Shown in pieces: positions 7,874-14,527 of a DNA stretch of 16,241 bases. This DNA comes from Caldifarciminota bacterium (GTDB taxonomy: Bacteria; Hydrothermota; Hydrothermia; B15-G9; WFZT01), in NCBI GenBank assembly GCA_026986655.1, contig JALSOD010000055.1:1-16241 (forward strand). The letters are read 5' to 3'. Numbering within the stretch: the first letter of the stretch is position 1; every line of letters begins with the position of its first letter. The notes below the pieces were generated by a model. It worked only from the letters and a program-made list of their open reading frames with translations. It did not search any database and was not told the DNA's origin. The position numbers were made by a program, and so were the translations under genes.

Positions 7874-8889
7874 TAAACCACCACCGTAAGGCTTTCTTTA
7901 ATTTCTTCGGGCTTTACTCTGTAAAAAACACCAATGAAAGTGATTCTCAACGCCCGTATCTCCTCGAATTTGAAATACAGGTAGGCAATAATAGGTTCTA
8001 TGCCCATATCAATCTTTCTGGTCTCCTTCAGGAAACCGTTGAGGTAAGATTTCATGAGCTTTTCATACAACCTGAGCGAGTCCTTTTCTTTGAAATATTT
8101 GTAGCCCTCTTCGTAAATCTTTCCATAGGGAGTATAAGAAAGCCTGTCAACAAGTCCTTCTGGCTCCTCCGATAGGAGAATGGAGGTATCGAGGTATCCG
8201 GTGTCAAGCAGATGATTTTTCAGAATGTCCAGTGCCTCAAGACTTTTAAGTCTCAGATAAGTCCTGATGTTTATTAGATCAGATTCCAAGCTGTGGTAGA
8301 TGGCAAAGAAGTCATTTTCAGTTACAGGCGTGGTCAGGAACCGATACATTTCACGGTCAACTGATGTAGAGAGGTCTCGGTAACTTTTATTCTCGTAGTA
8401 GGCGCTGATGCCGGCTTCCACCGCTTTAAAGAGGTGCTCGGGTAGCCAGGAGTATTTTTCATCCTTGAAAACTTGCTTTAACGTGTCCAGGTCAACTGAG
8501 CCATCTTCCGAAAGTGCAAATTCAAAGTCTTTTTCTTCTATCTTGGACTTGAGAAATACCTTGATATTGTGAAAGTCGAATCGAGCGCGTGCCTTAAATT
8601 TTAGGGGTTCATCCACACATAAGTCATCAAAGGTTTTAAGCGCCTCCCTCCTCTCAGCAATGAGCATCCTTTCGAAGGAGTCCTCATCCCTCACATCACT
8701 TAAGTATTTTGAATAGGGGGTTTCCTGAAGGAATTTGAGATAATCACTCACCTCGCTTGCCTCAGCGAGACGGTCAAAAAATGGGCGAGGTATTAAATCC
8801 TTCTCCAGTACACGAATACGCCCAACTGCATAAGTGTATCTCGCATCCTCTTTACCGAATGGAGGATATTTCAAAAAGTCTATAGCCAT
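7873..8889 (-). CDS. atpC: A/V-type ATPase subunit C (rotor socket, d-type)
   Basis: C (equivalent to eukaryotic V-ATPase d) sits as a funnel on the K ring and receives the central stalk. The protein is 338 residues, all helical in appearance, with no membrane segment. ARYTYAVGRIRVLE near the start and repeats of the pattern around DFHNIKVFLKSKI and DLINIRTYLRLKS are usual in this family. The end (IIAYLYFKFEEIRALRITFIGVFYRV) closely fits the family's C-terminus. The ATG shares one base with the subunit E stop and follows GAGGAA at short spacing. Sequence is variable across the family, but motif and position together leave little doubt. Confidence 0.94.
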   Translation of the reverse strand: MAIDFLKYPPFGKEDARYTYAVGRIRVLEKDLIPRPFFDRLAEASEVSDYLKFLQETPYSKYLSDVRDEDSFERMLIAERREALKTFDDLCVDEPLKFKARARFDFHNIKVFLKSKIEEKDFEFALSEDGSVDLDTLKQVFKDEKYSWLPEHLFKAVEAGISAYYENKSYRDLSTSVDREMYRFLTTPVTENDFFAIYHSLESDLINIRTYLRLKSLEALDILKNHLLDTGYLDTSILLSEEPEGLVDRLSYTPYGKIYEEGYKYFKEKDSLRLYEKLMKSYLNGFLKETRKIDMGIEPIIAYLYFKFEEIRALRITFIGVFYRVKPEEIKESLTVVV

Positions 8890-9470
8890 TATTCCTCGAA
8901 GAGCAGGGCCTTAATATTGTCCTCTATCTCGTCCTTAATCTCAGGAATGATAACTTCAGGAGCCAGATTTATTTCCACTTTCTCTCTTTTCAGTGTGAAT
9001 CCAGAGTATCCCGCCAGCTTTTCTTTCGAAAGTGTCAGATCGAGACCAGTTTCCTTCCCCAGCTTTTTGATGAATTCTTCATTAACCCTGTTTTCTTTAC
9101 CACCAGGTATCACCTCGTATTTTCCGTTAAGATCCAGTACCTTGATGAAATTAGCCATGTGCCCAATGTACTTATCGGCACTTTCGGTTTTCAGTATGTC
9201 GATCACTTTTTTAAAGACCGCATCAACTATTTCCCTCTTCGCCGCGAGTACCTTTTTGCGGAGTTCAATAACCTCGAGACCGATTCTTTTTTCCTTTTCC
9301 TTTCGGTAGACTTCTTCAGCCTCTTTATGGGCTGCGTCAATGATAAAATTTTTCTCCTTCTCGGCATCCACGAGTATAGCCTTTGCCTCTTCTTCCGCTT
9401 TAGCTAAGATCCTTTTTGCCTGCTCTTCAGCTTCTTTCAGTATTTTTTCGACTATTTTTGAGCTTTGCAT
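8889..9470 (-). CDS. atpE: A/V-type ATPase subunit E (peripheral stalk)
   Basis: E pairs with H to form the peripheral stalks that hold the head still. Residues about 1-85 are a charged coiled coil rich in Ala, Glu and Lys (EEQAKRILAKAEEEAKAILVD). The remaining about 110 residues form the globular head that contacts subunit B, ending with NLAPEVIIPEIKDEIEDNIKALLFEE. Length (193) is normal. The ATG lies four bases after the K stop and no strong ribosome binding site is visible, so it probably depends on re-initiation from K. The symbol follows V-type usage; this is not the F-type c subunit. Confidence 0.94.
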   Translation of the reverse strand: MQSSKIVEKILKEAEEQAKRILAKAEEEAKAILVDAEKEKNFIIDAAHKEAEEVYRKEKEKRIGLEVIELRKKVLAAKREIVDAVFKKVIDILKTESADKYIGHMANFIKVLDLNGKYEVIPGGKENRVNEEFIKKLGKETGLDLTLSKEKLAGYSGFTLKREKVEINLAPEVIIPEIKDEIEDNIKALLFEE

Positions 9471-9474
9471 GATG

Positions 9475-9942
9475 TCAAATCTTTATGTTTATCATAAGGA
9501 AGAAGCTGGTGAGAAACCCGAGCACTGCGTACGTTTCCACCATAGCTCCATAGATAACGGGTTTCATGGCCTGGTCCGGTCTCTTTGCCGTCAGGTCGAT
9601 ACCAGCGGCACAGACTTTTCCCTGATGTATGGCTGAAAGCAACCCGGCAAATGCTATCGGAAGAGACGCAGCAAGTAACTCAAGCCCCTGGTATATTGTG
9701 ATCGCTTTGGGAGTTCCGAGTAAACCAACCTTGAGGATGATGAACAGGGCGATGATAAACCCGTAGAACCCCTGTGTCCCTGGTAGAGCAACCAACAGAA
9801 AGAGCCTTCCGAACATGTCTGGCGCCTCCGAGAGCACCCCGGAAGCTGCTCTACCTGTGTAGCCTATTCCTATCGCTGATCCTATACCAGCCATAAATGC
9901 TGCCATCGCAGCTCCAATCATAGCAATGTAAAGACCACTCAA
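9475..9942 (-). CDS. atpK: A/V-type ATPase subunit K (rotor ring proteolipid, Na+-type)
   Basis: K forms the ion-carrying rotor ring. It has four membrane helices, that is two fused hairpins. I choose TTG at 9942 because AGGAGG ends 6 bases upstream; the TTG at 9948 directly abuts that site and leaves no spacing. Numbered from 9942 (155 residues), L53, T56 and Q57 in LPGTQGFYGF, Q107 in HQGKV and E136 in MVETYAVLGF match the Na+ ligands L61, T64, Q65, Q110 and E139 of Enterococcus hirae NtpK. The first hairpin has Gln rather than an acidic residue at the ion site, so each subunit carries one carboxylate. A 30-base A/T-rich gap precedes the start, whereas most neighbours overlap. Confidence 0.96.
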   Translation of the reverse strand: MSGLYIAMIGAAMAAFMAGIGSAIGIGYTGRAASGVLSEAPDMFGRLFLLVALPGTQGFYGFIIALFIILKVGLLGTPKAITIYQGLELLAASLPIAFAGLLSAIHQGKVCAAGIDLTAKRPDQAMKPVIYGAMVETYAVLGFLTSFFLMINIKI

Positions 9943-9972
9943 TGCCAACCTCCTTTTAAAAATTTTTCTTTC
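9943..9972 (-). promoter_or_regulatory. A/T-rich leader with strong ribosome binding site for atpK
   Basis: Between the subunit I stop and the chosen K start, the minus strand holds an A- and T-only run of about 15 bases followed by AAGGAGG. This is the longest intercistronic gap in the operon. It resembles the translational enhancer ahead of the E. coli c-subunit gene in composition and position; the equivalence is inferred. Confidence 0.5.
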
Positions 9973-11958
9973 CTATTTCTTAATTTCAGTGTAATAACCC
10001 TCTATACTGAAGGGTTTAAATTCATATCCACCGTTATCATAAAATTTCGTGAAAAATTCAACGTATTGGAGCCTTAAACTATGTACAAACGCCCCCATTA
10101 CGTTGATGATAATCGAGAATAAATGCCCACCAATGAAAATCAAAATTGCAAGGATAATCCCAATGTAAGGCACGGGTAGAACGAGCTTCGCAACGATGTT
10201 AATTGACATCGCGATACCAGCAGTAACCATCCCAAGTGCCATGAGTCTTACGTACGAAAGCAGGTCTCCTACATACCCTGTGACTCCGTAAAGGTTGTAA
10301 AGTCCCTTTACAACTCTGACAATGAAGCTGCCGGATGTACCGCCACTTAGAAAGATGATCAGAGCAATAGGGGCGAAGATAAAGAATGCCATTAGGTAAC
10401 CTATGAAGCCACTATGGAATAGCACGTCTCCAAACGATTTTCCCGATTTGCTGGAAATCAAATAGGCAAGAATTACAAAGAGTAACATAAAGAACCAGGA
10501 CAGTTCATTTGCTAACCCGTCCAGAAATTCGCCATTTTTAACCCTTTTGTAAAATCCTACGAGTAAGCCTAATTCCACCTGCAAAAGTCCAAAAGCAAGA
10601 GAGAGGTAGAAGAAAGGCATGGGGTTGACCATTGGATCAAAAAGCAAAAGACTGTTTCTGAATTGATGGAGGAATGGTATTGGCAACGAGGTAAACAGGT
10701 CTCCGAACCAGCTTCCTGTCATAGCTCCGGCAAATATAGATGTGATCCCACCATAGAGGAGGACAACCAAAAATTGCATTTTCCCAAGCTTCTTCATTAA
10801 CAGGAGGGAAAGAATGATGAGAGAAATTCCATATCCTGCATCAGTTAAACATAATCCAAAAAATACGGCAAAAAATGGTGTCAAAAGCGGTGTTGGATCA
10901 ACTTCTCTCAAATTTGGTAAACCATAGAGCTTTGTTAGAAGCTCAAAGGGTTTTATAGATTTTTTGTTGTCAATAAAGGTAGGTGGGTTGTCTTCAGGCC
11001 CGGGATCTGCAACAATATATGTGGCAGAATCAAACTTTTTGACAATTTTATCAACCTTTTTCAGGTCTTTCTCTTTAATCCATCCGAGAACCAGGAACGT
11101 TGCCTTTGTCTCGATACCCTGACCTGAGACTCTGTATTTGCTGTTAATATTTGAAAGATAGTCGTAAACTATAAGAAGGTTTAGTTTCTCCTGAGCGAGC
11201 TTTCTGGCCTCTTCTGTTTGTTTGATTCTTTCCTCTTCCAATTTCTCAATTTCTTTCTTGTATTTTTCAATGAGCTCGCGCGGTCTTCCTTTCATTCCAC
11301 GGAAATCAACCTGTTCGAATCCTATTTTAAGGAGTTCATTCTTGATCCTGGCCGCGTCTTCCTTCAGGAAAACAATAAGGGTATAGGTGAATCTCGAATC
11401 AAGGCTGACGACGGATGTTTCAATTCCCTCTATCTTTTTCAGTTCCTCTTCGTTGTTGATTGGAACCGTTCCTGCAATAATTTCCACCTTCTCAGATTCG
11501 CCAATTTCCTCGAGAGGCAGGTCAAGATCGTACCACTTCCTCAAAGAGTCTATTTTTGATTGTAAATTTACTTCAAGGTTTTTAATCTCAGTGAGTCTCT
11601 TCTCGATTTCTTCCACCCGAGACAAAGTTCTCTTGTAATCGTATCTCTGGGAAACTGTCTTGAGATCGTCTTCAGTAATCTCGGGTTTAATTTCAAAAAA
11701 TGTCTCTAAAAAACCTTTCTTGGTGTCAAACTGATTAAAAAATTCGATTACCCTTCGGATTCTTGACAGAGTGTACTCGATCTCGGGATTGGTCGATTCG
11801 ACTTTTTTCTCTTTGACTTCTGGGAGGTTTTTAAAATCCGGGTCTTCCTTGATATCACTAATGTGTACTATACCCGCTTCCTGGAGGGTATCGACAAGTT
11901 CATCTTTCTCAGACTTGTGAACAATAAAAGTTATTTTCTTAACTTTAACTATTGCCAT
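9973..11958 (-). CDS. atpI: A/V-type ATPase subunit I (membrane stator, a-type)
   Basis: I is the static membrane subunit that gives ions access to the K ring and anchors the peripheral stalks. Residues 1 to about 350 are cytoplasmic, with two long coiled coils (about 110-142 and 225-262) and alpha/beta lobes. The rest has about seven or eight membrane helices. LTDAGYGISL begins the membrane domain. The essential arginine is R571 in GDLLSYVRLMALG, and the family ending GAFVHSLRLQYVEFFTKFYDNGG is intact with R629. Length (661) is normal. The ATG shares one base with the H stop. The membrane part is as complete as expected for an ion-translocating enzyme. Confidence 0.97.
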   Translation of the reverse strand: MAIVKVKKITFIVHKSEKDELVDTLQEAGIVHISDIKEDPDFKNLPEVKEKKVESTNPEIEYTLSRIRRVIEFFNQFDTKKGFLETFFEIKPEITEDDLKTVSQRYDYKRTLSRVEEIEKRLTEIKNLEVNLQSKIDSLRKWYDLDLPLEEIGESEKVEIIAGTVPINNEEELKKIEGIETSVVSLDSRFTYTLIVFLKEDAARIKNELLKIGFEQVDFRGMKGRPRELIEKYKKEIEKLEEERIKQTEEARKLAQEKLNLLIVYDYLSNINSKYRVSGQGIETKATFLVLGWIKEKDLKKVDKIVKKFDSATYIVADPGPEDNPPTFIDNKKSIKPFELLTKLYGLPNLREVDPTPLLTPFFAVFFGLCLTDAGYGISLIILSLLLMKKLGKMQFLVVLLYGGITSIFAGAMTGSWFGDLFTSLPIPFLHQFRNSLLLFDPMVNPMPFFYLSLAFGLLQVELGLLVGFYKRVKNGEFLDGLANELSWFFMLLFVILAYLISSKSGKSFGDVLFHSGFIGYLMAFFIFAPIALIIFLSGGTSGSFIVRVVKGLYNLYGVTGYVGDLLSYVRLMALGMVTAGIAMSINIVAKLVLPVPYIGIILAILIFIGGHLFSIIINVMGAFVHSLRLQYVEFFTKFYDNGGYEFKPFSIEGYYTEIKK

Positions 11959-12269
11959 TATTCAAAGACCAGTTCAAAGATCTTTCTTACAGCAGAGTCA
12001 ACCTTTTTCGTCCCCTTTTCTTTTATAGATTTAATCCGTGTCTCAGTCTCCTCTTGTAGTTTTTTTATTTCATCTTCAGCGTCCTTTTTGGCCTTCTCTA
12101 TAGAAGCCTGCAGAATCTTCTCTCTCTCCTTCTCTGCCTCATGTCTCATTTCTTCCCTTTTCTTCCTTGCACTTTCTAAAATTTCATTTGCCTTTTTCTT
12201 TGCGTCTTCGACGATTTTATCAGCTCTTTCCTCTGCTTCTTTAATTTCTCTAATGATTTCAATTGCCAA
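11958..12269 (-). CDS. atpH: A/V-type ATPase subunit H/G (peripheral stalk coiled coil)
   Basis: This small subunit forms a heterodimeric coiled coil with E in the peripheral stalks. The 103 residues are almost entirely one charged helix (EAEERADKIVEDAKKKANEILESA onward) ending in VDSAVRKIFELVFE, as in bacterial and archaeal H/G subunits. It is the first gene of the operon. The start is TTG at 12269, supported by GGGAGG about 8 bases upstream and a promoter 42 bases away. Coiled coils are weak evidence alone; the position ahead of subunit I gives the identity. Confidence 0.9.
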   Translation of the reverse strand: MAIEIIREIKEAEERADKIVEDAKKKANEILESARKKREEMRHEAEKEREKILQASIEKAKKDAEDEIKKLQEETETRIKSIKEKGTKKVDSAVRKIFELVFE

Positions 12270-12310
12270 CTTAAAACCTCCCTTTAAAAAATCGATAGTG
12301 GTGATTAAAG

Positions 12311-12340
12311 ATTGTATTGACGGTTAAATGGACATGTCAA
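12311..12340 (-). promoter_or_regulatory. promoter of the A/V-ATPase operon
   Basis: On the minus strand a perfect TTGACA (12335-12340) and TACAAT (12311-12316, 5 of 6) are 18 bases apart. Transcription would start near 12304, leaving a leader of about 35 bases that contains GGGAGG before the TTG start of atpH. This is the best sigma-70-like promoter in the window. No operator repeats are obvious beside it. Confidence 0.75.
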
Positions 12341-12901
12341 GATACCGCTTGTTTGAGGAGAAATCTAAATTGTATGAAAATAATGTCATTTCTGGATGAT
12401 TAAAATCCACCTGTGATGTGACAATTTAAAAATCAGAATATTCTTTTTTTTTGAAGCATGGAATTAGTAAAGTTATTGTTTGGTTTAAACTTGGGCAACT
12501 TTTAGACTTTAACTTAACTTTGACAGCAAATACCAAAAGCCTTGATAGAAGCGGGCTTGGGACATGGCACAACTTAGGGGGAGCAAGGGGTGTTATATCC
12601 AAAAAACTACGAATTAGGGCGATGTTTTGAATTTGAGGTGTCAAAGTTGGGTTTAAAAATATGGACAAAATGTGGGGAATAATGGAAAATGTAAGAGAAT
12701 TTTGCGTAGTGTTACCAGGCATAAATACGGGGATTTTGTTTGCGAAAAATTTCTGGAAGAGGAGGGTATGATGGTAGTCGTTTGGCCTTATAAATTGTGC
12801 ATACCTGGGAAGCAGTTGAGATATCTGGGAATGTTTATGAAGTTAAGCTAAAATCGAAATATCAAACCTTATTAAATTTTGGGACGAGGAATAGAGTTTT
12901 T
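12341..12901. other. intergenic stretch without a credible gene
   Basis: About 560 bases between the ATPase promoter and the GC hairpin. On the minus strand there is an open frame of 98 codons (12426-12722), but its composition is Pro/Leu/Ser-rich and it has no ribosome binding site. On the plus strand, 12661-12771 can encode 36 residues and 12768 onward a further short peptide; neither resembles anything I know. An imperfect inverted repeat links 12508-12525 with 12639-12657. No tRNA, CRISPR or riboswitch pattern is visible. It may be decayed sequence or hold a small RNA. Confidence 0.5.
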
Positions 12902-12936
12902 AATAGGGGGGCTGCGCTTCGCGCAGCCCCCCTATT
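12902..12936. terminator. 16-bp GC-rich hairpin, probable terminator
   Basis: A perfect inverted repeat: arms 12902-12917 and 12921-12936 pair over 16 bp, including six G-C pairs in a row, around a 3-base loop. It lies 5 bases after the stop of the minus-strand lipoprotein gene, where a terminator is expected. A run of five T follows the stem on the plus strand only; the minus-strand transcript has A-rich sequence after it. It may act in both directions, or mainly on plus-strand transcripts from the preceding gap. Confidence 0.65.
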
Positions 12937-12941
12937 TTTCC

Positions 12942-13721
12942 TTACTTTGCAGCGTTTCCTACTCTCTTTAAACCAGCATGAGTCTGGAGAGCAGCTTTTA
13001 AAGTTACTGAATGATCCGTGTCGTTAACTCCAATAACCTGGATTTTACCGTAATAAACCTGGTGATCCGATGTAACTACTTTGACCGTATAGACATCATT
13101 CACATTTACCGCAAACTGACTTGATGTTGGCTCGACCGTTACACTATCAACATCGCCATATCTAAGGGGTGTTACAAGGTTGAAAAACGTGGAGTCAGGG
13201 GAATTTGGACATGTAACTTGTGAGGTCTGGATGCCTCTTACAGTACCGGAATAATAGAAGAGATCAACGACATCGCAATGGTCTGTAAGAGGATATACAT
13301 ACATTGTCCCATTATTGACATCCCAGCCCGCACCTGAGGGATGAGTTGTATCAGAATAAACACTTGCGTCATAAATTGTTACATTTGACGTCTCTACGGG
13401 CCTGAAATCAAGACTGTTTGTGGGGTCACTCACAATATCTCCTTTGTATGCCGCCACTTTGTATACACCAATCTGATCAACTATAATTGTTGTGCTATCT
13501 TTGTCATCTATCGTATCAACAGCTGCGTCGTTGAAGTATACATAATAACCATCTGCATCAGTAACCGCATCCCAGTTAAGTTGAATTGCATAACCATTAT
13601 TTACGACTTGATAGGTGAGTGTGCCGGGTGATTGTAAAACCTCATTTTCTGTTGTTGTGGTGCAACCTCCTATAACAACAAGTGCTCCGACAAGAATTGC
13701 ACCCAATAGGACCTTCTTCAT
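12942..13721 (-). CDS. secreted lipoprotein with FN3-like domain
   Basis: The 259-residue protein begins with a lipoprotein signal peptide: KK, a hydrophobic stretch and the lipobox IGGC with Cys20. It would be lipidated and exported. After a short TTTTENE linker, residues about 32-107 look like a fibronectin type III domain (IQLNWDAVTDADGYYVYF to YKVAAYKGD). Residues about 112-250 form a second beta-rich domain containing C149 and C171, which could be disulfide-bonded. Within it, YTVKVVTSDHQVYYGKIQVI resembles a strand pair common in bacterial surface lipoproteins. The start ATG has AGGAGG 6 bases upstream and its own promoter. It is rich in Asp, Thr and Val, unlike the neighbouring ATPase genes. 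No specific function is recognisable; a surface or periplasmic binding role is a guess. Confidence 0.88.
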   Translation of the reverse strand: MKKVLLGAILVGALVVIGGCTTTTENEVLQSPGTLTYQVVNNGYAIQLNWDAVTDADGYYVYFNDAAVDTIDDKDSTTIIVDQIGVYKVAAYKGDIVSDPTNSLDFRPVETSNVTIYDASVYSDTTHPSGAGWDVNNGTMYVYPLTDHCDVVDLFYYSGTVRGIQTSQVTCPNSPDSTFFNLVTPLRYGDVDSVTVEPTSSQFAVNVNDVYTVKVVTSDHQVYYGKIQVIGVNDTDHSVTLKAALQTHAGLKRVGNAAK

Positions 13722-13750
13722 TTTTAACCTCCTGTTTGAATTTTTATCGT

Positions 13751-13779
13751 ATAATAACAGTTTAAAAGAAAACCATCAA
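13751..13779 (-). promoter_or_regulatory. promoter of the lipoprotein gene
   Basis: On the minus strand, TTGATG (13774-13779) and TATTAT (13751-13756) are 17 bases apart, about 30 bases before the start codon. Together with AGGAGG before the ATG this makes a complete single-gene unit ending at the 12902-12936 hairpin. Confidence 0.65.
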
Positions 13780-14071
13780 GGTTGTTTCAGCCAAAATATA
13801 TGCTATTCCCTACATAATAGAGCTTCGGTCATTTACCGCTACCCCAAAATGACTAAAAATGAAGCAGAAATTTCCAGTCGCGAAATTAAATTACCATCTA
13901 CTTGAAAGATGATGTGACCCTATTAAAAACCCGAAATCTGCTACCTATAACAGATCAAAAATCAAATACATAACATTGATCATTGAGCTCAAGGAAGTCT
14001 CCTCAAATTGAAGAATACGAGGTGTGTTACTTGTTAATAAATGCCATCCGTATTAAAAAATAAGGTCCTCT
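13780..14071. other. intergenic stretch, nothing recognised
   Basis: About 290 bases between the lipoprotein promoter and the zinc-ribbon gene stop. Both strands are broken by stop codons, the sequence is A/T-rich, and I see no tRNA or clear terminator. The only local symmetry is a 10-base palindrome TTGAGCTCAA at 13983-13992. Confidence 0.5.
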
Positions 14072-14461
14072 TTAATCGTTGACCGAGTCTCCTACTCTCT
14101 CGCCGGAATCACCGCCCTCCATGCTCTTTTCTACTTCATCCAGGGATTCTCCAGCCTCCAGGCGGTCAACAACCTCTTCAAATTCAGGCCCGAGGTCTTC
14201 GCCCAATTCGCTTCCCATCTTTTTCATGAATTTTGCAATAGATTTAGGGTCATTTTCATCAAAACCACTCCAATTTGATGGATCGGCGAGTCTCTCGAGT
14301 CTTTCATCCTCTGAAAGGACAAATCTAACTCTCGATACTAATTTCTTGATGTTTGTACTCCCACAGTGGGGACACCGTTCCTCTTCCTTTTCAACTATGT
14401 TTAATTTAAACAGTGTAAATTTACGTCCACAGTCAAGACAAATATACTCATAAATCGGCAT
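14072..14461 (-). CDS. FmdB-family zinc-ribbon protein
   Basis: The start MPIYEYICLDCGRKF and the pair CPHCGS define the small FmdB-type zinc ribbon; C8, C11, C30 and C33 would bind one Zn2+. Residues 35-129 are an acidic, probably partly disordered tail with helical segments (IAKFMKKMGSELGEDLGPEFEEVVDRLEAG), which is common in this family. The family is widespread and generally described as a putative regulator, but its role is not established. The ATG has GGGAGG 8 bases upstream. It follows queG on the same strand after 66 bases and may be read with it or from a weak promoter in the gap. Confidence 0.9.
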   Translation of the reverse strand: MPIYEYICLDCGRKFTLFKLNIVEKEEERCPHCGSTNIKKLVSRVRFVLSEDERLERLADPSNWSGFDENDPKSIAKFMKKMGSELGEDLGPEFEEVVDRLEAGESLDEVEKSMEGGDSGERVGDSVND

Positions 14462-14497
14462 TTCTTAAACCTCCCACAGGGTTGTTTGTGTTTTTCA

Positions 14498-14526
14498 AAA
14501 ATAAATGAGAAATACTAATTTTGCAA
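14498..14526 (-). promoter_or_regulatory. weak candidate promoter for the zinc-ribbon gene
   Basis: TTGCAA (14521-14526) and TATTTT (14498-14503) on the minus strand are 17 bases apart between the queG stop and the zinc-ribbon start. Each box has only 4 matches to consensus, so read-through from queG is an equal possibility. Confidence 0.3.
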
Positions 14527-14527
14527 G

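Noticed and set aside
8917..9309. 130-codon plus-strand frame opposite atpE
   Set aside because: Ser/Phe/Leu-rich shadow of the coiled-coil gene, without start signals.
3788..12269. The ATPase operon as a previously undescribed system
   Set aside because: All nine subunits and their order match the known A/V-type ATPase; only the ion-site and expression details are noteworthy.
11863..12327. 154-codon plus-strand frame opposite atpH and atpI
   Set aside because: Ser/Phe/Ala-rich shadow of Glu/Lys coiled-coil codons read backwards; it also covers the ATPase promoter.
12426..12722. 98-codon minus-strand open frame in the intergenic stretch
   Set aside because: Pro/Leu/Ser-rich, low-complexity composition, no ribosome binding site or promoter, no known pattern.
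12661..12771. 36-residue plus-strand frame in the intergenic stretch
   Set aside because: No ribosome binding site before it and nothing recognisable in the peptide; kept only as part of the intergenic description.
12270..14071. tRNA, riboswitch, CRISPR array or insertion sequence in the gene-poor zone
   Set aside because: No T-loop-like motif, no regularly spaced repeats and no transposase fragments were found on either strand.
14079..14453. 124-codon plus-strand frame opposite the zinc-ribbon gene
   Set aside because: Ser-rich mirror of an acidic protein; the opposite strand has the zinc-binding cysteines and a good ribosome binding site.
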